A stretch of DNA of 64,000 nt from Pseudomonadales bacterium. Lineage in GTDB: Bacteria; Pseudomonadota; Gammaproteobacteria; Pseudomonadales; Azotimanducaceae. Location: contig JAEPOO010000001.1 of assembly GCA_017642855.1 (NCBI GenBank), positions 2,209,469-2,273,468 on the forward strand, given 5' to 3'. Position numbers and translations under genes: made by a program. A model generated the notes under the pieces. That model made no database searches. It had not been told where the DNA came from and saw only the letters and a program-made list of their open reading frames with translations. Below, in pieces: positions 58,511 through 64,000 of the stretch. How positions within the stretch are numbered: position 1 is the first letter of the stretch; every line of letters begins with the position of its first letter.

Positions 58511-60391
58511 TTATTCCTCCAACTCGAAATCACCAGCCAGCAAATGTTGGCTGAACTCTGACTCCGGGTTATTCATGAGTTGTTCAGGCACACCGTCTTC
58601 CACGATGCGCCCGTCATCCAACACCAAGAGGCGATCCACCAGCCGCAGCTCAGCCAGTCGATGACTCGAGAGCACGAAACCGCTGGTATGCACCAGCAGG
58701 TTCTGCATGAGTCTTGCCTCAGTATCCGTATCCACGGCACTGAGCGGATCATCCAGCAACAGATAGCTGCGTTCTGAGTAGAGCGCACGCGCAAGATTCA
58801 CTCGCTGCTTCTGACCCCCAGACAGGTTCACCCCAGTCTCACCGACTTCTTCAGCCAGACCGCCTTCCCACTGGGCAACGTCTGCTTCAAGCTCCGCCAT
58901 CTGGATCGCACGCATCACCTGCGCATCTTCGACACTCGAATCCATTGATACGTTGATGGCAAAACTGGCGTTCGACAGATAAGCCTCTTGCGGCATGTAA
59001 CCGATATGCCGGCGATACGCCTCATAGACGTTCGCATGCCAGAGATCAGCAACCACACCATTGTCGAACTCCACCTGGATGGTACCGGTGGTCGGTTTCA
59101 GTTCCGCACACAGGAGTTTCAGTAGCGTCGACTTACCGCTGCCAACGCGACCGATGACACTCACGGATTCACCCAGATTGAGCGTCAGGTAAAGATCCTG
59201 AATCACGTTGCCGCCTTCGCCATATCGAAAAGACACACCATTCAGATGAAGACGCAGCGGTGTCGCCTTTCTTACCGACTGATGCCAATCAGGCAACAGG
59301 TCGTCCTGTATATCCCCGTGTTGGAACAGCGTCTCCAGTCGATTCACACACGCAGAGGCTGACGCGTAATCGATGAAGATATTGGGCAGCCATCGAATGT
59401 AGAGCGTGATGTGATTCAACATCCAGATGCTGCCAAACAGTGCAACAAGGTCGGAGTTACCTTCGGGTGCCAGGTGTTGGTTCGACCAGATCAACACGAT
59501 GATCGGTGTCAGCCACCAGGTCACACTGATCCCAAAGTTAATCAGGTTCACACCATGTTGTTTCGTCGCCTGAATAACCAATCCGCGAATGTGGCTCGCC
59601 ACACGCGTCTGCATCAGTGTTTCCCAACCCAGAAAACGCAGCAGCCGCACATTGGTCACCCACTCCGAGATGATGGTGGAAAGGGTGTCCTCTTCCTGTT
59701 TGATCCGCTCTTCCTTTTTGTGGACATAACGGCCGAACAGGAACGCTAAAGGCATGGCACCAAATCCAACCAGAATGGCCAAAAGACCCGGAACACCCAT
59801 CAGGTAAACGATGACCGGTCCAAGGATTATTAGCGCCAGGACGCAAGGCACACCGTTGCGTGAAACCGCGTGGAAGAAGTCACCAATCCGGTAAATATCA
59901 GAAGAAATCAGGGTCTTCAGATTACCCGTTGAGAACGCTTCTGTAGACAAAGCACCCATTCGCAGAAGCTTTGCATTCATTCGAAGCGTGACAAACGTCC
60001 GCGTACAAACCAGGAGCTGACTCTGTCGCAGCGCCGACCAGGCGTTGACAACCTTCGCGGTCAGCTGCGCCAGTGCATAGAACACCAGCAACCAGATTGC
60101 GGCCGTCATGGAATTGGATTCGTCCAGCAATCGCTGGCTCGCGAGTACCGCCACGAGAATCAGTACCGTCATCACCGCACGGCCAGCGACCAGTTCGGTG
60201 ATGTGTCTTTGATAGGTGCAAACGAAATCCCACCAGAAGTTACCACTCATCCGCACTTCAGGATTTTCTTCACGCAGCTGGCCAAACTCACGGGCCAGTT
60301 CTGAAGGTATTGCCTGGTCCGCCACTTCAGTCGTTGCCAGGAAATCTCTTTTTAGTTTTGCCGGATTTGCGAAGATCTTTAGGTCAAACAC
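58511..60391 (-). CDS. ABC half-exporter, ABCC/MRP-like, first half (degenerate catalytic residue)
   Basis: This is the partner of the preceding entry, 626 aa. The membrane part matches ABCC TMD1: STGNLKTLISSDIYRIGDFF, and KKEERIKQEEDTLSTIISEW with NVRLLRFLGWE. Walker A is GRVGSGKST near residue 413, the signature is VNLSGGQKQRVNLARALY, and Walker B is YLLLDDPLSAVD, with Asp in place of the catalytic Glu, as in eukaryotic ABCC NBD1. The start is GTG, 7 nt after GGGG. The pair thus resembles one eukaryotic MRP split into two genes. An unusual set of hairpins lies over its leader. Confidence 0.86.
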   Translation of the reverse strand: MFDLKIFANPAKLKRDFLATTEVADQAIPSELAREFGQLREENPEVRMSGNFWWDFVCTYQRHITELVAGRAVMTVLILVAVLASQRLLDESNSMTAAIWLLVFYALAQLTAKVVNAWSALRQSQLLVCTRTFVTLRMNAKLLRMGALSTEAFSTGNLKTLISSDIYRIGDFFHAVSRNGVPCVLALIILGPVIVYLMGVPGLLAILVGFGAMPLAFLFGRYVHKKEERIKQEEDTLSTIISEWVTNVRLLRFLGWETLMQTRVASHIRGLVIQATKQHGVNLINFGISVTWWLTPIIVLIWSNQHLAPEGNSDLVALFGSIWMLNHITLYIRWLPNIFIDYASASACVNRLETLFQHGDIQDDLLPDWHQSVRKATPLRLHLNGVSFRYGEGGNVIQDLYLTLNLGESVSVIGRVGSGKSTLLKLLCAELKPTTGTIQVEFDNGVVADLWHANVYEAYRRHIGYMPQEAYLSNASFAINVSMDSSVEDAQVMRAIQMAELEADVAQWEGGLAEEVGETGVNLSGGQKQRVNLARALYSERSYLLLDDPLSAVDTDTEARLMQNLLVHTSGFVLSSHRLAELRLVDRLLVLDDGRIVEDGVPEQLMNNPESEFSQHLLAGDFELEE

Positions 60392-60398
60392 CGCTCTT

Positions 60399-60455
60399 CC
60401 CCTGTTTTTTCGGGGTAAAAAAAACCCCGGTTTGCTCTTGGCCTACCGGGGTTTT
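60399..60455 (-). promoter_or_regulatory. Attenuator-like set of overlapping hairpins before the ABC exporter
   Basis: On the minus strand four segments occur in order: 1, AAAACCCCGGT (60455-60445); 2, ACCGGGGTTTT (60431-60421), followed by an eight-T tract; 3, ACCCCG (60416-60411); 4, GGGG (60402-60399), which is the ribosome-binding site 7 nt before the GTG. 1:2 is an 11-bp terminator-like stem, 2:3 an alternative stem and 3:4 would mask the ribosome-binding site. Confidence 0.6.
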
Positions 60456-60707
60456 GGATCTTTGATCTCTCCGGAAGGCCTTTGAATCATGACCTTCCGA
60501 AAACTTTTTCGAGTATTCGTCAGGTCAGTGGACTGTCGACGCCGTTTTTATGTGCCCCTGCAACAAACGACAGACGTACGTCGCCCGTTCCCATAGGAAG
60601 GGCCGCACTGATATATGCGATCGATCGATAAGTTGTCAGGAATTGAAGTTGCATGGCGCTACAGTCTTTTTTTCTCGTTTGGTTCTTCTGTTTTCAAGTG
60701 CCGCGTC

Positions 60708-60897
60708 GCTTTTTAACAGCGCGACCTTCTCTCGAATGCCGCGATACTTTTTAACAGCGCGGCCCTCTCTCGAATGCCACGATGCTTTTTAACAGCGCGG
60801 CCCTCTCTCGAATGCCACGATGCTTTTTAACAGCGCGGCCCTCTCTCGAATGCCACGATGCTTTTTAACAGCGCGGCCCTCTCTCGAATGCCGCGTA
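60708..60897. repeat. 38-bp tandem repeat array (five copies)
   Basis: Copies begin at 60708, 60746, 60784, 60822 and 60860 with a strict 38-bp period. Copies three and four are identical; the first two and the last have a few differences. Each holds CTTTTTAACAGCGCG and CTCTCGAATGCC. The array is intergenic, with no open frame kept across the copies, and no protein-coding sense is evident. Confidence 0.93.
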
Positions 60898-61005
60898 TCA
60901 TAGTCCTCTTAAAAAAAAGGTCAACACTTGTTCAAGGTTTTCTTCGCCGAACGGGTGAAATTTGCGGATAATTAACATTCAACAGCTAGCTCTAACGATT
61001 AGTTA

Positions 61006-61356
61006 ATGTCGCAACAAAAAATTATCGACTGTCTGGCGTGTGGTATGTCCGTAAGTTTCGGCGTTGTGAACTGCCCAAAATGTGATAATCGCCTCGATCT
61101 GCAACATGACGGTAGCACCGTAACGATTGATATCGCGCATAACCGTGAAACCGTGCGCGATGCCCTGCTGAAGTTGCAGCGCAACATGAAAGCGGCGCGA
61201 GAAACCAACGCACAGAACTTGCGTGTCATTGTAGGCTCAGGGCGAATACGCGAAGAAGTCTTGGGCTTGCTCTATGATCTCCGCAGTCGGGAGACCATCA
61301 TCGACTTCAACCAGGATGAAAACCCAGGCGCAGTCACCATCAAGCTCAAACCCTAG
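61006..61356 (+). CDS. Zinc-ribbon protein with Smr-like C-terminal domain
   Basis: This 116-aa protein begins with CLACGMSVSFGVVNCPKC, a zinc-ribbon of two CxxC pairs. Residues 40-116 resemble a small Smr domain: TIDIAHNRETVRDALLKL takes the place of the DLHG helix, and NLRVIVGSGRIREEVLGLL and NPGAVTIKL take the place of the HGxG loop and last strand. The catalytic DLHG and HGxG histidines are missing, so it may bind nucleic acid without cutting (inference). Similarity was judged by eye. Confidence 0.6.
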   Translation: MSQQKIIDCLACGMSVSFGVVNCPKCDNRLDLQHDGSTVTIDIAHNRETVRDALLKLQRNMKAARETNAQNLRVIVGSGRIREEVLGLLYDLRSRETIIDFNQDENPGAVTIKLKP

Positions 61357-61364
61357 ATAAAAGG

Positions 61365-62234
61365 CTAATCCAGTTTTCTAAGATCCGGACTCTCTCCGGT
61401 GGAACCCCGAGTGACACCCGAATACCGGCTGTTTCTTCCTGAAGTTTTTGGGAAGCGTCGACTTAGCTCTGGCCCTGCTGCCATCAGCCCACCATCCACG
61501 ATCAGGTGTTCTCCCGTGACAAATGCCGCATCGTCGCTTGCAAGATAGAGCGCAGCACCGGCGATATGTTCACCAGAGCCGTGTTCCGGCCAGGGCTGAG
61601 CCCGCTGAAAAGCTGCCTGGGTACCCGCTGTGTCGCCAAGCGCGGCCAGCGGCGTCACGATAAATCCAGGGCATATGGCATTCACCCGAATCTTGTCAGG
61701 TGCGAGTTCCACCGCAGCACTTTTCGTCATACTCACAACCGCTGCCTTCGCGGCACTATATACGAGCGGGCCGCCATCACCACTTAACGCGGCAATCGAG
61801 GCTGTATTGATCATCGCGCCGCCTTCGCTCTGGCGTCGCATCTGCCTCGCACCGTGTTTGATCCCGAGAAATACACCCTTTGCGAGCACATCCATGGAGT
61901 AGTCCCAGTCTTCTGTTGTGGTCTCCGTCAGAGGTCCGATGGCACCACCGACCCCCGCGTTGTTGAACAGAATATCCAGGCTACCGAACTCCCGGACCGC
62001 GGTATCAATCATGCCCGCGACCTGAGTTTCCTCCGCAACATCTGTTTGGATAAATCGCACCCGCTCTCTATAACCCTCATCACACGCATGCTTGAGCGCT
62101 GCCGCTCCGGTCTCCGGGTTGTAGTCAGCGATCACAACATTGGCGCCTTCCTCCAGAAAGCGCATCGACGTCGATAGCCCCATGCCACTGGCACCACCGG
62201 TAACCACCGCGGTCTTTCCAGCAATACCTCTCAT
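61365..62234 (-). CDS. Short-chain dehydrogenase/reductase
   Basis: This SDR has VVTGGASGMG as cofactor motif near residues 11-20, NNAGVGG, and the catalytic NTASIAALSG and YSAAKAAVVS; the late SDDAAFVTGEHLIVDGG is classical. I trimmed the start to the ATG at 62234, which overlaps the VOC gene stop as ATGA and gives the usual N-terminus MRGIAGKTAVVTGG; the longer frame would lie inside the VOC gene. The C-terminal 35 residues are an Arg/Ser-rich extension beyond the fold. The substrate is unknown. Confidence 0.86.
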   Translation of the reverse strand: MRGIAGKTAVVTGGASGMGLSTSMRFLEEGANVVIADYNPETGAAALKHACDEGYRERVRFIQTDVAEETQVAGMIDTAVREFGSLDILFNNAGVGGAIGPLTETTTEDWDYSMDVLAKGVFLGIKHGARQMRRQSEGGAMINTASIAALSGDGGPLVYSAAKAAVVSMTKSAAVELAPDKIRVNAICPGFIVTPLAALGDTAGTQAAFQRAQPWPEHGSGEHIAGAALYLASDDAAFVTGEHLIVDGGLMAAGPELSRRFPKTSGRNSRYSGVTRGSTGESPDLRKLD

Positions 62235-62770
62235 GATGTGATCGGTGGTCGCTCCATGATCGCACCCTCCTCCGGCTGTCTGAACTGATGTCGATGTCGC
62301 CAACTGGCAAACGCTGAAATAATACGCGGCGAATCATCGTGTATTTCCGTGAATCCGCCGGTCACTGATCGCGTGTCGTAGTAGGCCGCAAATACGCCAC
62401 CTGCAGTCAGCTCACAGGCGCATTCAAAACCCATCGCTTCCAGTCTCGACTTGGCTTGTGACCACTCGGATTTGCGGACCAGGTAGGCGATGTGATGAAA
62501 CCCCTCTGCGCCCTCAGCATACATATCCCGATAGATCGAGGGCTGGTCGTCATGTTGCTGAATGAACTGGATCATCAAATCGCCGAGGTAGCCAAAGGCA
62601 TAGGTCACATCCGCTTCAACATCGGTGCCACGGTAGGTGAATCTTTCTGCCTTGTGATGTTCCGTCACAACAAACGGTCCTGCACCAAACAGCTTCGACC
62701 ACTCTTCGCAGGAATTTCGCACATCTCTGACAAAGTAGGCGTGTTGGAATAAGGGATAACTTCCCAGCAT
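62231..62770 (-). CDS. VOC-family (glyoxalase-like) protein
   Basis: This 179-aa protein has the vicinal oxygen chelate fold: FQHAYFVRDVRNSCEEWSKLFGAGPF at the start, EGFHHIAYLV and TGGFTEIHDD as later ligand-bearing strands. It is a Glyoxalase_4-like member, a group containing epimerases and catabolic lyases. It is translationally coupled to the SDR, so the two likely act on the same compound (inference). Confidence 0.8.
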   Translation of the reverse strand: MLGSYPLFQHAYFVRDVRNSCEEWSKLFGAGPFVVTEHHKAERFTYRGTDVEADVTYAFGYLGDLMIQFIQQHDDQPSIYRDMYAEGAEGFHHIAYLVRKSEWSQAKSRLEAMGFECACELTAGGVFAAYYDTRSVTGGFTEIHDDSPRIISAFASWRHRHQFRQPEEGAIMERPPITS

Positions 62771-62828
62771 ATCTTCCTCTGTTTATCGGCAGTCTCAGTA
62801 AGATACTGCAAATGTTAGACTTCGCGCT

Positions 62829-63383
62829 ATGCATGACGTACTTATCGTTCTCGGTTACTGCAACGACCCTGACGACCCAGTTTTTCAAGCCAGGGTAGAT
62901 AGAGCCATTGAGCTACACGACAAAGGCATGGCACCCCAGATCATCATGTCCGGTTGCTGCAGCGACAAACTCGACATCAAACCAAAACAGTCTGAGGCCG
63001 CTGTAATGCGCGACTATGCTGTAGACCATGGCATACCAGCGTCAGCAATCCTGCTGGAGGAGGAATCCGTCGATACGCTAGGTAATTTCTACTTCACCAA
63101 AACACGCATTCTTGAACCCTGCAGCTGGTATCACGTCGGGTTTATCTCCACCCCTTGGCACACCTTTCGGTCTGACTATTTGGCGAATATGGTGCTCGGG
63201 CCGGCCTATGAGATAACGGGTTACGAATCGGCTGTACCCGCTGGTTGGACTGAGGCCGACAACGAACGTAGCGAAACCTACAATCGAGACATGCTCCAGA
63301 AGACGAAAACTCAGCTGGCGAACATCACACCGGGGGATCACGAAGCCATCGCGACTTACCTCGGAACACCACCGCGCGGATAA
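62829..63383 (+). CDS. YdcF/DUF218-family protein
   Basis: The 184-aa protein has the DUF218 layout: DVLIVLGYCNDPDDPVFQARVDRAIEL at the N-terminus, IIMSGCCSD, and the conserved EESVDTLGNFYFTKTRI and FISTPWHTFRSDYL motifs. It has no membrane segment, unlike ElyC/SanA, and therefore resembles cytoplasmic YdcF, which can bind S-adenosylmethionine. The function is unknown. It is divergent from the VOC-SDR pair. Confidence 0.83.
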   Translation: MHDVLIVLGYCNDPDDPVFQARVDRAIELHDKGMAPQIIMSGCCSDKLDIKPKQSEAAVMRDYAVDHGIPASAILLEEESVDTLGNFYFTKTRILEPCSWYHVGFISTPWHTFRSDYLANMVLGPAYEITGYESAVPAGWTEADNERSETYNRDMLQKTKTQLANITPGDHEAIATYLGTPPRG

Positions 63384-63413
63384 GATCAAACAGGCATAAC
63401 TTAGGCAGGAAAA

Positions 63414-64000
63414 ATGGAAAACCGACAAGTATTAATCGACAGTCTCCCCGATGAAAAACTCTCTACTGATAACTACAAATTGGTCACAACCGAGGCACCC
63501 GTTCCAGGTGATGGAGAAGTGCTGTGTCGTACGCTTCTAACCACCGTCGCCGCTGGGAGTCGAGCCGGTCTACAGGGCAGCGCCAGCTACGCCGGTGCGC
63601 CACAAACCAACATCGTTATGAACAGTCATGGTGTTGCAAGAATCGAAGCATCTAACAGCGACAGCCTCAAGGTGGGTGATCTGGTCACCTGCCCTACCGG
63701 CTGGCAAGACTACAGTGTGCATGCCGCGAAACACTGTCAGCTCGTCTCTGACGATATCGATCTCGCTCACTACCTGGGCGCGCTGGGCACCAACGGACTG
63801 ACCGCTTATTTCGGATTACTCAGAGTCGGCGAACCCAGAGAAGGACAAACGGTGCTGATCAGCGCGGCGGCCGGAAGCGTCGGGCACATGGTCGGTCAAA
63901 TAGCCGCGATCAAGGGTTGTCGAACCGTTGGCACCACCAGCACGGATGAGAAGTGTGGACTATTGATGAGAGACCTGGGTTACGATGCCGCCGTGTCCTA
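63414..64000 (+). CDS. NADP-dependent oxidoreductase, zinc-independent MDR family (3' truncated)
   Basis: The frame begins MENRQVLIDSLPDEKLSTDN and runs past the window end. The GroES-like first part is followed by TNGLTAYFGLL and the cofactor loop ISAAAGSVGHMVGQIAAIKG, typical of the leukotriene B4 dehydrogenase/CurA/YncB group (2-alkenal or curcumin reductases). AGGA lies 5 nt before the ATG. Its start is 30 bp after the YdcF-like gene on the same strand, so they may be co-transcribed. Confidence 0.86.
   Translation, partial: MENRQVLIDSLPDEKLSTDNYKLVTTEAPVPGDGEVLCRTLLTTVAAGSRAGLQGSASYAGAPQTNIVMNSHGVARIEASNSDSLKVGDLVTCPTGWQDYSVHAAKHCQLVSDDIDLAHYLGALGTNGLTAYFGLLRVGEPREGQTVLISAAAGSVGHMVGQIAAIKGCRTVGTTSTDEKCGLLMRDLGYDAAVS

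Larger units (their letters stand above)
60392..61005. other. 614-bp gene-free interval with leader hairpins and a tandem array
   Basis: This divergent interval separates the ABC exporter (minus strand) from the zinc-ribbon gene (plus strand). It contains overlapping hairpins near 60399-60455 and the 38-bp array at 60708-60897, with T-rich stretches between. No credible gene was seen; the 80-aa frame at 60550-60792 is Ser/Arg-rich and runs into the repeats. Confidence 0.6.

Noticed and set aside
60550..60792. 80-aa plus-strand frame before the 38-bp array
   Set aside because: It runs into the repeats, has no clear ribosome-binding site and reads as low-complexity Arg/Ser/Phe sequence.

Overview
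The window is a 64-kb chromosomal segment of a free-living gammaproteobacterium, most likely a marine or otherwise environmental heterotroph. The evidence is the gene order: recA-recX-alaS-lysC-csrA, mutS-fdxA facing nlpD-pcm-truD-ftsB-eno-kdsA-pyrG-tilS-dnaE, and a complete System I ccmABCDEFGHI operon. These blocks match Pseudomonas/Cellvibrio-type chromosomes, but several members usually found in them are absent: rpoS, accA, ispD/ispF and surE. I cannot name the genus. No rRNA, tRNA, CRISPR array, insertion sequence, integrase or prophage was seen.

Region by region. 1-5.5 kb: the end of a LivM-LivG-LivF branched-chain-type ABC importer operon with a long-chain acyl-CoA ligase and its lipoprotein binding protein, which suggests uptake and CoA activation of an organic acid. 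5.5-8.6 kb: a membrane diguanylate cyclase, a PaaX-like regulator with a promoter/dyad in front of it, and a fatty-acid desaturase. 8.6-17.5 kb: csrA, lysC, alaS, recX and recA on the minus strand (recA has a perfect SOS box followed by three tandem 16-bp repeats), then mutS and fdxA on the plus strand. 17.5-18 kb: a gene-free stretch with a terminator, an 18-bp palindrome and a 20-bp tandem array, located where rpoS usually lies. 18-30.2 kb: nlpD, a DUF368 polyprenyl-phosphate transporter, pcm, truD, ftsB, eno, kdsA, pyrG, tilS and dnaE. 30.3-37.5 kb: catabolic and accessory genes (enoyl-reductase-like protein, D-aminoacylase-type amidohydrolase, VOC protein, gamma-glutamyltransferase, serine hydrolase) and a 43-bp hairpin repeat. 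37.5-44.8 kb: two tiny unknown genes and the ccm operon. 44.9-49 kb: rdgC, an SDR, a long GST-like protein, a SYLF-domain protein and a FAH-family hydrolase.

49-60.4 kb is the most unusual part. It is a compact cell-surface module: a short YidC/Oxa1 paralogue, a small secreted or membrane protein with a YIDPGTG motif, a protein that looks like a kinase-fold/methyltransferase fusion, a membrane sulfatase/LtaS-type transferase, a Wzm/Wzt polysaccharide exporter whose ATPase has a C-terminal sensing domain, and two half-transporters that together look like a split eukaryotic ABCC (MRP) exporter. My inference is that it caps, modifies and exports an envelope glycan or lipid. No glycosyltransferase lies in the window, so the glycan would have to be made elsewhere. 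The ABCC pair is preceded by overlapping hairpins resembling an attenuator and an RBS lock. 60.4-64 kb: a 38-bp tandem array, a zinc-ribbon/Smr-like small protein, an SDR-VOC pair, a YdcF-type protein and the start of a zinc-independent oxidoreductase.

Four intergenic tandem arrays with unrelated units of 16, 20, 38 and 43 bp in one window are a notable genome feature. All functional calls rest on motifs and gene order read by eye; no database search was run.
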